Source: Sweltsa coloradensis (Eukaryota; Arthropoda; Insecta; Plecoptera; Chloroperlidae). Taken from it: 64,000 nt of DNA. Positions within the stretch are counted from its first letter, which is position 1, and every line of letters starts with the position of its first letter. The notes beneath the pieces were generated by a model that saw only the letters and a list, made by a program, of their open reading frames with translations, made no database searches and was not told the DNA's origin. Below, piece by piece: positions 47,480 through 59,456 of this stretch. The stretch covers positions 124,001 to 188,000 of the forward strand of contig JAMZAV010000300.1 of the NCBI GenBank assembly GCA_024449915.1, in the 5' to 3' direction. Position numbers and translations under genes: made by a program.

Positions 47480-49067
47480 GTCGCCCAGCATTGGAACATG
47501 GTTGGCCAGTAAGCTTCGACTTCAATAACTGATCGCTGGTTGGGAACTATTCGCGCGTCGATCACGAAACCGCCGACATGGTTGGCGTAAACAAATCTGT
47601 ATACTTCGAATAAATTCCTGAAGTTCGCAAAAAAATGAGTGAATTACGGAGATTGCAAGAATTTGTTATTCAAAATAATTGATAAATTAATTTAGGAATA
47701 CACGTTAATTCTTTATCAACGTCCCTGTGAAATATGATACCGATGATAAAACCGTTCACCCGGAAAAAGCAGAAAGATGTCACCCCGCTTTCACTCCTGC
47801 GCAACCTTACAAAGTAAAGCGCATTTATACGAATGGCGGCATTCTTTCTGTGGGGGATGGTTATTGAGTCATTGACAAAGAAGATGCTAAGAAAAATGAA
47901 GGCGATGATTAAACACTATAGTGCATTTATTGATCTTATGGGTAATTTCTGAAAGGTAGGCTTCTATAATTTGCAAATTCTTTGAACGAGAGAAAGTGTT
48001 ATGTATAATATATTTTTAAAGTAGATTTCACGGCATCCCACGGTCACTCCCTCTCACTCTCTCCCTCGGTCACGTAAGAGCGATCAAAACTTCTTGAAAC
48101 TCCGAGAATGGGGACCCACATGTTTTCATACTCCAGAAATATAACAAGCGAAATATCATATGTGCCTACCGTGCTTTGTGGGATATCATATCGGTAAGCA
48201 GCAAGGCAAGGGTGCATGCATATTACAAATCACGTTCTTGATTCCTTTCTTCATGTTAGTTCGTTCTCCCCTCGCTAGGTGGAGGCGCTTGGTGGGATGT
48301 GGGATAACTTACTGGCAAAACGCCAGCGTTTAAAATTGAGCTTGTAAACGTGGGTTACAGTCCACCACTCCACTCCGTGACTGTTTCTAATTCACGCTAT
48401 CTAGGACACTTGCACACATTCTCTGGTACCTGTGATTCGCTCTGATATACATTTATCTATTGTCACCACACTATCCTCTCACCATCTCTTTATCACTCAA
48501 ACTACTACCACTCATTACCTCTCTCCTCAACATCAGCTTGCACCTGGTCTTGCCAACTGACTCTTTCCAACATACTTCTCTCTCTCTTTCTCTTCAACTA
48601 CCATCCACTCCTCTTTCCTCTGCATCATATTGCATCTGGTCTTGCCAACTGACTCGAGGTCTTAAAAGCTAGTTTCTGGCATTATGCTTTTGGACGATTC
48701 GTGGAGATAATACGATCAATTGAAAATATCAATGTCACATGCCGGATTGAAACTCTTTTTAGCTCTTTCAACATACTCCTCGGACATTTGCCCCAACCAT
48801 TTGAGCCTCTGCTTGGGGACAATTCAATACACCGACTAACTCAGTCATACTAAGGTAAAATGAGTACTAACTATTAGTTGTAAGTGTTTCACTGTCAGCA
48901 CGCAGAACTCTTTTTCTCGATCTCGCTACAGGAAATCACTGTCGAACTCTACACCTCATGAGTCCTATGTTATGGATTTTTTTTAAATTATGTAACCATA
49001 AAAATATAATATATCTATGTAAAACAATGAGTGCGTGAGCTCATTATAGTAGCAACATTCCAATTTA
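47480..49067. other. no gene; short tandem duplication
   Basis: 48531-48570 and 48623-48656 share CACCTGGTCTTGCCAACTGACTC-like sequence in a CT-rich tract. Nothing else recognised. Confidence 0.4.
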
Positions 49068-50234
49068 CTAAGAAAACGCTTAAGTCCCAACGCGTTGATG
49101 GATGAGCTTTTTTGTAAGTTTTTAGTTTGCGTAGGATCTATTTACTTATCAAGTGCCTTTTGAACGCATTAGTGGTGATTGTTGTCAAGTTTCTATTGTT
49201 TCTTGTAAATTGTTATTATAAACCTAAAAAAACTCATATTACAACCTTTATTCTATGGATTCTGGCTAACTTTTTCAACTTTTTCTTTCAAAAAGCAATA
49301 CATCACCATAACCTTAATGTCCATGTGAAATATAAACGTTGTAGCCCCACCCGTTTGATCAGAATCGGCCCAAATGTCACGAAAATATCGCACTAAAAAT
49401 CGAGAAAAATTGTAAAAGTAATAATAAAAAATAATAATAATAATAATAAAAGAGTCTTTATTTCATATCTTGGCGAAGCTTAAGGCCATGAGGCCTTTTG
49501 TTCTGCTGAACCAAGCACAATACAAATTTCAATTATTACACAAGTAAAAAATAACCACACTAGTGAACAATACAAAGATATAAAAATTATAAAAAAACAT
49601 AAAACTAACTAAGTAAAGTAGCAGGTTAATATCACTTAACGTGTTTGAAGTAGAATAAACAGTTCAAGTAATAAATTTAATGTGTAATTATTTCATTAGC
49701 ACTTTAAAGAAACCATCAATACATCAATAAAAGAATACAAAATACAATCAATAATCATTAATGAAATACTAATTAAAACCTACAATGATTTAATCTTTCA
49801 AAGAATGAACATTGTTATGTTTTTTTTAAATAATTTGTTAGATTACAAAGAAAATACGAATGACATTTGTTTTTGAAGTCTGATTTACATTAAGTAATGC
49901 GTATGTTTGCAGGAATTAGGTTCGATGCTCCGGCAGCAGAAACAGGAAATGAATTACTATATAAGGAGGTTTTATGTTTGGGAATTTTTAAGGTTGATGT
50001 TGATTGTGACCGTGTGTTGCGATATTCATGAGAAATATTTCTTCGATTGTACCCAAAAACGTGGCAAGTCTAAGTTCTTAGTTCAGTTCAGAGATTTCGA
50101 AGGTCCCCGCCAATTTTCATCAAGATCGCATATGCCGTTTGCCCGGTAGAGAGCGAACAGACAGAGAAAAAAGAAACAAAATGAGCTAAATTTTTTGGGG
50201 GTCAGTGAAATTGAAGTCTGCTTCGCTAATCCAA
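49068..50234 (-). mobile_element. Helentron-like family B copy 6, interrupted
   Basis: Left end CTAAGAAAACGCTTAAGTCC, then AACGCGTTGATGGATGAGC. Right end GTCTGCTTCGCTAATCCAA. The interior matches the copies at 38.2-39.4 kb until about 49417 and resumes at about 50015 (GCGATATTCATGAGAAATAT). Confidence 0.6.
49418..50014 (-). repeat. LINE 3'-end insertion with (TTA)n tail
   Basis: (AATAATA)n at 49418-49450 followed by AAAGAGTCTTTATTTCATAT and CTTGGCGAAGCTTAAGGCC. On the minus strand this is a 3' untranslated end closed by a TTA microsatellite, as in several LINE clades. No coding part remains. Confidence 0.5.
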
Positions 50235-50306
50235 TTAATTCTTTTTAAAACAACTAATTTGGAAAAAACTTATAAACTCACACATTGTGTTCATTGTCGT
50301 CCCCAG

Positions 50307-50527
50307 CATTTTCCTTTGGGATCACAAATTGTGATTCAACGTTGTTTTGGCATGGTTGTCGGACGCTCATTTATCGGCGTTGCTTACGGCGAGTGAGAGT
50401 GGCGTCTGTAGTTTTGGCACTGCTTAGTGCTTACCTTACGACGCTTCCTCTTGCGCGAAACGCCACGCCACTATTAGCACGTCAAGATACTTCTCAGCTC
50501 ATGGAACAATCATCGATGTCGCAACAG
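50307..50527 (+). other. possible protein-coding exon
   Basis: The stretch is preceded by a strong acceptor-like TTCATTGTCGTCCCCAG and ended by CAACAG|GTTTGTG. The 221 bases are open in one frame and clearly GC-richer than their flanks. The translation has a basic patch (RRCLRRVR), a hydrophobic stretch (VASVVLALLSAYLTTLPL), an N-glycosylation site (NAT) and a polar region. This could be a type II membrane or secreted protein start. No family recognised and no neighbouring exon found. Confidence 0.3.
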
Positions 50528-51106
50528 GTTTGTGAAAATAACTTTAACTTTGAGAAAAACTGCAACGCTAAATAACCAACGCGCCCACTCTATGGCACTT
50601 ATAGTTTACGATATGTTAATTTGATGTTTTAACTGAAGTTTGTTTTCTTTTCGAGTATTTTAATCTTGTGATGTTGTGGCACAAACTTCATAACAATGTT
50701 AAAGCACTTACATAAATATATATTTTGTCCTCACCAAATACTTCGAGGACGCCTAAGGTGACGTTGCTTGCCAGAAATGCTCTGGGTATTGTTATCCAAC
50801 TATGACAGTACAACTCAATTTGCAAATATTTTGATTTATCGAATTTCCTTGAGACACATTATTGACAATATGTTCGGCGTATATAAGGGATATCGGTTGT
50901 GTTTGCAGTAGGCCGAAGTAGTATACCTATAGCTGACACCATCCAGAGTACACAAGTTGTGATTTCTAACTTTCTATAGTCAATCATCAATCATATTTTA
51001 TCAATCAACATAACCATTTTTCAGATTAATTGAAGTTCAAGAGTGTCTCATAATCGTTACCACTGCGCTTTCCCAACCAAGAAGTTCTAACGAATAAGCT
51101 CTGCAT
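50528..51106. other. no recognisable feature
   Basis: Nothing recognised. Confidence 0.35.
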
Positions 51107-51745
51107 CAGTGGCGGATACACAGGGGGGGGGCGGTGGGGCGATCGCCCCCCCCCATGATTCTTTAAAATTGAAAAAAAAATGATTTTATTATTTTATTGT
51201 GCACGCACCAAATGCACTCTAAAAACCTTTTCAAAATTTTCGCCTGCGGCGCTATTTATTTAAAACTCCCAATAAAAATCAACTTTTCTTTATGTTGTCA
51301 GAAATAATCAGTTTGCCTCTGAAATGTGTCTGCATCAGTGTACTTCGATTTATTAAGTTGTCCTCCTATGTGAATCGTTTTTTTTAACTAAATAGGATTG
51401 ACGTTTAATAAATAAATAAAATGATGAATTGAAAATAAGATCAAACGTTTATAATAATGTTGCAATCTAGGCCAATGCTGTAAATTGTAAGCTCGACATG
51501 ACGACGAAACAAATTGGTGCACACAAACTACGTTGTTTCCGTATTGCATTCCGTCCACCACTTTTTTCTAAAACGCACCAAATGCACTCTAAAAACCTGA
51601 TTTTCAAAATTTTCGCCTGCGGCGCAATAAAACGAGGGCTCCGCCCCCCATACCCCCCTTGCGTCCGCGCTTAGTCCCTTTCCCACGACTGTACATGCAC
51701 ACGCAAATCGCCCCCCCCCATGATTATGTCCTAGATCCGCCACTG
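51107..51745. mobile_element. hAT-type element remnant with nested tail
   Basis: Left end CAGTGGCGGATACACAGGGG. The right end, inverted, is CAGTGGCGGATCTAGGACAT. Both are followed inward by GATTTGCG/GGGCGATCGCCCCCC-type runs. CACCAAATGCACTCTAAAAA CC occurs at 51208 and 51577, flanking an insertion of about 320 bases that includes a (TAAA)n-tailed sequence (51345-51425) also found at 23035. The 8-base flanks (CTCTGCAT, GCCTATGG) do not match. Confidence 0.6.
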
Positions 51746-51904
51746 GCCTATGGAGCTGAGAGGCAGGTTGTCCAGCTTCCGCAACCATCCTAACTGGCCC
51801 ATGAAGATTACCTGCATGTTGCCCTGCTTCCGCAACGGATCTGACTGGCCTATGGAGCTGAGGGGCAGGTTGTCCAGCTTCCGCAACTATCCTAACTGGC
51901 CCAT

Positions 51905-52474
51905 AGAATAGAATAGAATAGAATATATTTTATTTTTCTTCTCTACAAACATACATTTAACTTTTAAGTACAGGAGTATAATTTACTTTACTAAAATAAT
52001 CATTACAATTAAAATGGTATGCATAAAATAGTAAAGAAGAGCTCGCCTAAGCTAGACTTGTGTGCGAGCATAATACAGAAAATGTTATATAAATTACTAT
52101 TATGGTCAAGATGGACGGAAATTTATGTTAAGTTGTATATATAGGTCTACATGGTACATAAATAATTAAACAGATTTAAGTCTAGTTAAGTAGTGATTAA
52201 ATAATAATTAAAATAATGAGTTTATATAAATAATAAAATCAATTTATAGTGCCTACCTTATGCCTATTTGTTCGGTCAAGTACGGTTTACAATACTATTT
52301 TGAAAAGGCATCCGCATAAGTAGGTCTTCTAGCGTACAGTCTATTGTTGTAATGCTATGATTCTATGAAGTAGCTAATCCTAAATAAGTTTACAGGGGAA
52401 ATAATTACTATAGTTGGTATAATTTTAAAATTTAATACTAGTATAATTTAAATTTTATATTTTATAAAATATAA
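51905..52474 (-). repeat. LINE 3'-end insertion in satellite, copy 1
   Basis: Read on the minus strand it ends AATAAAATATATTC(TATTC)n at 51905-51925. It is inserted exactly after CTGGCCCAT of the satellite unit, and the unit resumes with ATGAAG. No coding part. Confidence 0.6.
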
Positions 52475-52578
52475 ATGAAGACGTACTGCATGTCGCCCTG
52501 CTTCCGCAACAGATCTGACTGGCCTATGGAGCTGAGAGGCAGGTTGTCTAGCTTCCGCAACCATCCTAACTGGCCCAT

Positions 52579-53135
52579 AGAATAGAATAGAATATAGAAT
52601 ATATTTTATTTTTCTTCTCTACAAACATACATTTAACTTTTAAGTACAGGAGTATAATTTATTTACAAAAATAATCATTACAAAAAAAATGGTATGCTAA
52701 AATAGAAAAGAAAGTCGCCAAAGCAGACTTGTGTGCGAGCAAAATACAGAAAAATGTTTAAAAATTATATTAGGGTAAAGATGGACGGAAATTTATTTTA
52801 AAGTTGTATAATGGTCTACAGGGTACAAAAATAATTAAACAGTTTTAAGTCTATTAAGTAGTGATTAAAAAATAATTAAAAAATAATGAGTTTATAAAAA
52901 TAATAAAATATTTATAGTCCTACCTTATGCCTTTTTTTTCGGTAAAGTGGGTTTTTACAATACTATTTTAAAAGGCTCCGCAAAAGTGGGTCTTCTGGGC
53001 GTACAGTCTATTGTTGTAATGCTAATTCTATAAGTAGCTAACCCTAAATAATTTCGGGAAAAATAATTACTATATTTGGGTAAAATTTTTAAAAATTTAA
53101 TACTATTAATTTAAATTTATTTTTATAAAATATAA
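52579..53135 (-). repeat. LINE 3'-end insertion in satellite, copy 2
   Basis: Same sequence and same insertion point as copy 1, with many small T/A-tract differences. The period between copies is 674 bp. Confidence 0.6.
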
Positions 53136-53934
53136 ATGAAACGTACTGCATGTTGCCCTGTTTCCCAACAGATTGACGGGCCATGGGCTGAAGGCAGGTT
53201 TCCCTTCCCAACCATCCTAACTGGCCTATGAACATGTACTGCATGTTCGCCAGCTGCTTCCGCAACGGGTCTAACGGGCCTATGGAGCTGAGCGGCGGTT
53301 TCCGCTTCCGAACCATCCTAACTGGCCCATAAGATTCCCAGCATGTTGCCCTGCCCCCGAAACAGATCTGAGGGGCCGATGGAACTGAGAGGAAGGTTGC
53401 CCAGCTTCTCCCACGTTATGGCCTATGAAGATGTCTGCTGTTGCCCTGCTTCCGCAACGGATCTGACGGGCCCTTTGGAGCTGAGGGGCGGGTTTGTCTA
53501 CTTCCGAAACCATACAAACGGGCCCAAAAGAGTACTGCAGTTGCCCTGTTTCCCCCAACGGATCGACTGGCCTATGGGGCAAAGGGGGCAGGTTGTCTAC
53601 TTCCCAACCATCCTAACTGGCTCTGAAGATGTACTGCATGTTCCCTGCTTCCGCAACGGATCTGACGGGCCTAGGAGCTAGCCCGCGGGTTGTCCAGCTT
53701 CCGAAACCATCCTAACGGGCCCATGAAGATTCCCTGCATTTTTTTGCCCTGCTTCCGAACGGTTCTGCTGGCCTATGGATCTGAGAGGCAGGTTGCCCGC
53801 TTCCGCAACCTCCAACGGGCCCCTTTAAGAGGGACTCTTTTTGCCCTGCTTCCGCAAGGGGATCTGCGGGCCCTTAGGAACCCAAATTTTGAAGGCGGGA
53901 AGGAAATTGGTTCTCCTGGTTCAGCCCCCATCGT

Positions 53935-55239
53935 ACGAAAATGAACTCCCCCTATCTTTTGACTCGCGCAAAAAAATCTAAACCATTAACATCACAAGAT
54001 GCATAATTCTTGAAGAGATATGGGATTCTACTTTGCCCATGACCTTCCCAAATTCAAAAAATTTTTGAGTTAAATGGACCCATTTTGCGCGCTGCGCAAA
54101 TTCTCGATGAGCCAACCCAACGAGGCGCGCCCCGTTGTGTGCAGCTGTGGCATCCTCGCATACCCCCGCCGTCCCTGTTGCTAAAAGTATTTGCATTCAA
54201 GATTTTGTTTACACTTAAAAGGGAAATTTTTTTAGTAATGTATTTAAACTAGTACAACCCAGTGACCTCACAATAGCCCAAAGCAAATCGGGAAACCCAA
54301 GTTTGCGATGCCCCGGAGAAAAATTTTTTTTTACGTGCTTTTTCATGACATTTGGAAGGTTTGGCAACAGTGTAAATGAGAGTTCACTTCGACTCAAAAC
54401 AAAAGTCATTAATATTTGTCTAAGCGAGTTAGTATTCCACGCAAAAAAGGAAAGATTATAGTTTTTTTCAGTATGAAAATAATTCCGGCGGGTCGGGGTT
54501 TTCGCGCCTCGCTTACAAACATTTAGCACGGGTTAATCGCCTATCACGCTAACCGGAGAGAACCAGCAAAAGTCCCCCTTAGGTTCCTATAGCTGAGAGG
54601 AAAGGGTTGTCCCGTTCTGCAAACCCTTCGACTGGCCCATGAAAATGAATGCATGTTCCCTGTTCCGCAAAGATCTGCCAGGGCGGTAGGGAAATCCTTT
54701 TCAGTGGGGGGGGAAAAAAAATCTGCTGCCCCCAAACACGGGGGGTAGGGCCCCACGAAAATTTTGAAAAATTTGGTTTTTAAAGTGTTTTTGGGGCGTT
54801 CTAAAAAAAATGTGGCAAAAAGCAAATACCCAAATTAAAGTATTTTTTTTACAGTAAAAACATAAACTAAAAAAAAAGTTGGGAAAAGTAAAGAGTAGAC
54901 CTGCATGGCTTTTTAGCCAGTTCAAAAGAGCTGAAGGTCTTTTTTTTCATTGTTTTTTGAGGTTCTCCTTCCTTCCACTGTCAGTGTCAAGTAACTTAAA
55001 CTACCACCACAACAAGTCTTGTTAAACCCCCCAGCCTCCATATTGGACTGCAATACCCTGTCCCAACATCCCACGCCCTTCCTTTGTCTTTTCCATTTAC
55101 AAATTAAAAAAATCCGTAATTAAAATTAAATTCGTTATTCAAATTTGTTTCCTTTAAAAATTACGGGAACTAATTCTAAATTTTTGAAGTGGGGGGGCCG
55201 GTAAAAAGTGGGAGGGAAACTCCCCCATTCCCCCCCCTT
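53935..55239. other. satellite-free noisy segments
   Basis: 53935-54540 and 54700-55239 do not match the satellite. 54091-54170 is GC-rich (GCGCTGCGCAAATTCTCGAT). Frames here have no recognisable motif. Homopolymer runs suggest poor consensus. Confidence 0.35.
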
Positions 55240-56168
55240 CCACCGCCTGGATCTGACTGGCCCAAAAGCTGAGGGCCCGGTTGTCTACTACCGCAACCCC
55301 CTTACTGGGCCCATAAAAGTCTGCATGTTTTCCCTGTTCCGCAACGGATCGACTGGGCCTTTGGGGCTAGGCGCAGGTTTTCTAGCTACCGCAACCTCCT
55401 TCTGCCTATGAAAAGGGACTGCATGTTGCCCTCTTCCGCAACGGATCTGACTGCCTTTGGAGCTGAGGGAGGTTTTCCCCTTCCCCAACCATGTAAATGG
55501 TCCATGAAAATGTACGCATGTTGCCGCCTTCCCCAACAAAACGACTGGCCCATGGGGCTGAGAGGCAGGGGGTCCCGCTTCCGAAACCACCCTTTCTGGC
55601 CTTTTTTAAGATGTCTGCATTTTGCCCTGCTTCGTCAACAGATCTGACTGGCCTAGGACTGAGAGGCAGGTTGTCCATCTTTCCCAAAGATCGACTGGCC
55701 TATGGGCTGGAGGGAGGTTGTCCCGCTTTTGCAACCATCCCTTTCCCACCCATGAAATGTACTGCATTTTTTTGCCCCCCCCGCTTCCCCCAACGCTCGG
55801 ACTGGCCCATGGGGCTAGAGGCAGGGTTTCCCTTTCCCCATCCATCGTTACTGGCCCATGAAAATGTACTGCATGTTGTCATGCTTCCGCAATGGATCTG
55901 ACTGGCCTATGGAGCTGAGAGGCAGGTTGTCCAGCTTCCGCAACCATCCTACTGGCCTATGAAGATATACTGCATGTTGCCCTGCTTCCGCAACAGATCT
56001 GACTGGCCGATGGAGCTGAGAGGAAGGTTGTCCAGCTTTTGCAACCATCCTATCTGACCCATGAAGATGTACCTGCATGTTGCCCTGCTTCCGCAATTGA
56101 TCTGACTGGCCTATGGAGCTGAGAGGCAGGTTGTCCAGCTTCCGCAACCATCCTAACTGGCCCATAGA

Positions 56169-56212
56169 ATAGAATAGAATAGAATATATTTTATTTTTCT
56201 TCTCTACAAACA
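56169..56212 (-). repeat. LINE tail fragment, copy 3
   Basis: (TAGAA)n and TATATTTTATTTTTCTTCTC after the same satellite position as the other two copies. It breaks off at ACAAACAT into BEL/Pao sequence. Confidence 0.6.
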
Positions 56213-56303
56213 TCAGTACATACGAGCGTTGAGATCCAGTATCAATAAGAGCTCTAACTGTCCTTGACTCTCCTTGTAACAACATCAACCAACAGATCAT
56301 AAA
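56213..56303 (-). pseudogene. BEL/Pao aspartic protease fragment
   Basis: The minus strand encodes a short stretch with TVRALIDTGSQRSYV. This is the D-T-G-S active site of a retropepsin in the context usual for BEL/Pao elements, where it precedes the RT. Only about 30 codons remain. It abuts the RT of the opposite-strand copy (56307 onward), so protease and RT are inverted relative to each other. Confidence 0.7.
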
Positions 56304-56306
56304 AAA

Positions 56307-59300
56307 ATGTCACTTTTTGCCTCATGCCAGTTTTCAAGCAGATAGTCCACAACGCCAGTTCGCCCTGTATTTGATGCATCAAGTAAATGCAAAAATCCCC
56401 CTCCCTAAATGTTTGTTGGAAAAGGGGTAAACCCTCATAGATTTTGATACCTTCAATGATAACAAGATCCAAAAAGAAAAAGGGGAGTCATTCAGACTTC
56501 GTAAGGATTTCTCATGTTTGAAACACAAGAAGGACAGGATTTTCTGCGGTTTTTGGGGAGAGTGATATGAAGCCCATTAAGGTGTTCGGACAAAAAAAGA
56601 GTAGTTTTTTGGACTCAATGTAGTCCATTCTTATTTGGGAGGTCATGATTATCACTTGAACAACCAAGTACCTGAAGATAAAAATCTCATTTCCAAGAAA
56701 CTTCAAGATTCGCCTATGTTTACAATTGTGAATTCCCTCGATACAGTAGAAGAAGTTTGCCCAAATTTTGGGGAGAAATCGTAAAAATGTTTTGAAGAGC
56801 TAAGATGGACCTAAGGGAATGTGGAAATATTTGAAAGTGAAGACTCTGAAATGGAAGACGGCGAATAACTTCTGTTTTGGGGGTTTAATTTTTGGGATCG
56901 TCATCTCGACAGTTTTGGTGTGATATACCCAGCATGGATCTGTCAGAAAGGACCCCCCCCCCCAAAACGAACAATTTTTTCTATGATCAAAAGATTTTCG
57001 ACCCCTGGAAATGTTGCCCAGTAATATGGGTACCAAAAAAAAAAAATGCTGCAAAAATGTGGTTAGTAAGATGGGATGGGTGTACTCCTGGATGAAGAAA
57101 CTACAAGAAGTTTTAAAAAGGCAAACGGATTCGATTCTTATCGAATATTAAATTCCAAGACACATACGAACGTAGGAAGCTATGTGAGTTCACAGTCGTT
57201 CCATACGTTTTTTGATGCAAATGGATATGCATATGCTGCAGTAGTTTTTTTTTCGAGAACAGAGTCGTCTGAGGGAGTTACTGTAGCTACTTATACAGCT
57301 AATCAAGAATAAGCCCCTAGCTGAAGAACTCATACATACCTCGATTGGAGTTAATGAGCTGTCTAATTGGAAGTCGCTTATCGAATCAGTACAGCAGATC
57401 TTTGCATGATAGCGATACAAGAACTGATTTCCATTTTTTGGAGTGATTCACGACAGCGTTAGCATGGATAACGGCGGAATGATGAAGGGGGGCACTTTCC
57501 GTTGGAAATCGGGTAACAAGAGATATGCAATCTGCTACTAAACCGGAAAATTGAGGCATGTACCAGGCTCTCTAATCCTGCTTGATCTCAATCCCAGAGG
57601 ATGCAGCTCACAAACCTTGACATTCGAGAGGTGGGAGGGACCGAGTGGTCAAGAAAACATGCTTCAAGTGGCCAGTGGAGAAAACTAATTCAATGAGGAA
57701 TTATTGTTCTCTGAACAGAAAAAGAAAGTAATGAACGCCATGCACGTGACAACCGTTAAGACGACCCATGGAACATAACAAGGTTCTCATCATACAATCG
57801 GTTGGTGAAGGTCCACAGCATGGATGCTAGAGCTTTATTAACAAGTCTCGCAGAAGATTAGTGCCAAGGGTGCCTGACAGTCGACGGAGCCTCAACGCAG
57901 CAAAAGAGATCTACTAATCAACATTCCACAGATCTTTTCGTTATGAAGGAGAGTGGCTTGGCGGTCTTCAAGTATTTTTTTTAAAGGGTTAGAACGGACT
58001 ATTCCTATTTAAGACAAGACTTGCTAGTGAAAGATGGTATCATCTTGATTTCATATTCCCTGTGCTAACTACCGTCCCAACATCTAGTGGTGAATATGAT
58101 CATCATAGAAGAACATCTCAAGAACAGTCCACGCAGAGTACAGTTTTCTAATGGGAAAATTGCAGTGAGAAAAATCTTGGATTGTGAAAAGCAGACAACA
58201 ATAAAAAGAATCTGTTTGAAAAATGTCCAAGATGTAAAGCTTTTGCAGCAGAGTTCAACGATTACCCAGCTCATTAACCTCTAAGACAGAGTAACCACGC
58301 AGCAGTGTTTTCAGATTGTTGGAGTGGACCTAGCTGCGCCCAATGTATCTTAAGGATAAGAGTAAGTTTTTGGCTAGTGGTTTGTTTTACATGTGCAGTA
58401 TAACGAGCTATTCACTTGGAACTTGTAGCTCTACGATCAGTAAAAGGCATCTGATGGCCTTTTATTCATCAGTAAGAAGATTTTGGTGGCTCGCCGATGA
58501 GGCCCACTACGGTCTATAGCGACACGCGACCAATTTTGTTGGTGTGTCTAATGCTCTCAAGAGTTGGACTGGGAATAAGGTGAGAATGAATTCGCATTGA
58601 CAAGATTCCACTGAAATCAACCCTCCATCAGCAGCAGGTGGTGGGGAGGAGATTGTGGGCGGCGTGCCATTCGCCTCAGTAAACAAGGAATACTGCAAGC
58701 GCGTGCTGGAAAGTCTTCTTTGGAACGTACGAAGAGCTTTTTCTCCAGTAGTTTGTGGTGTGATGCTGTAGCAGTCATCAAATGGAGAACCCTCACCTAC
58801 ATTTACAGACAACCATAGACGGGTGATACCTTTAAACTCCGGCGAGTGTTTCTGAATGGATTTCGCGAACAGAAAGAACGTGCCGATTTAGAATATGTTG
58901 GAAATCTGAAGGTTTCCAACGCCGTTTTCCGTTATAGCACAAATTGTCCGTGACCATCTACGAAGCCGATTTATGGAAATAGTATTTGGGACACTGTACA
59001 ATACGCGGGAAGTGCCAAGTGAATCGACACAGGAAACTATCAGTCGCGAGATTGTGCTTGTGGAGCCGACAATAAAATGAAGTACTGGACTGGCAATGGC
59101 AAAAGTGTTATCTTCTACCGTGCAAATGACGGATACGTCATAGTGGCTCGGGTGAAGACGCCAGCATGGAATCTTGGTGCGATCCTATACAAAGCAGGTT
59201 TTTATATCCCCTAGAATGTCAAATCTTCCGCGACCTACATACGCAAGTGAAAGATGATGCAATTTTTCGCACACGAGCCGCAAGAGTGATGTCAACATAC

Positions 59301-59386
59301 CCCACATTACAGACTGGCATGGTCAAAATATTATTGTTTCATTTGGGGGGGATGTCAATTATTATGTCAAAATGAAGGTGGGAGTA
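56307..59386 (+). pseudogene. BEL/Pao pol copy P (RT-RNase H-integrase)
   Basis: A frameshifted pol of a BEL/Pao LTR retrotransposon. In order: RT (DASSKC near 56371, the catalytic-box region near 56716); RNase H and connection (57070-57930); integrase (58080-59370) with RCKAFAAEF, IVGVDLAAP (first catalytic Asp near 58328) and a VYSD motif near 58512 (second Asp). A chromatin-side tail follows and ends at a purine tract (59366-59385). Dozens of indels break the frame. It parallels the minus-strand copy at 60680-64000. Confidence 0.85.
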
Positions 59387-59456
59387 TGTTGAATGTAGAC
59401 TTAAAAGTTGAGATGGCAGTGGCCATTCATTATAATTTCAAGGCAGTTGTGCGCGT
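59387..59456 (+). repeat. truncated BEL/Pao LTR of copy P
   Basis: TGTTGAATGTAGACTT follows the purine tract, as in the complete LTRs at 60148 and 60417. Only about 70 bases remain before inverted gag sequence starts. Confidence 0.75.

Larger units (their letters stand above)
51746..56168. repeat. 102-bp satellite array (two 51-bp half-units)
   Basis: The unit joins CTGGCCTATGGAGCTGAGAG..CTTCCGCAACCATCCTAA and CTGGCCCATGAAGATGTACT..CTTCCGCAACGGATCTGA, each 51 bases. Clean copies lie at 51746-51904, 52475-52578 and 55840-56168. Noisy copies lie at 53136-53900, 54550-54690 and 55240-55840. Because 51 is a multiple of three, long frames stay open on both strands (for example MGQLGWLRKLDNLPLSSI on the minus strand). 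I do not take these as genes. LINE tails interrupt it. Confidence 0.9.

Noticed and set aside
55848..56300. 150-codon minus ORF and similar long frames in the satellite
   Set aside because: Frames stay open because the 51-bp unit is a multiple of three and lacks stops in several frames. Only the first 30 codons (protease motif) are meaningful.
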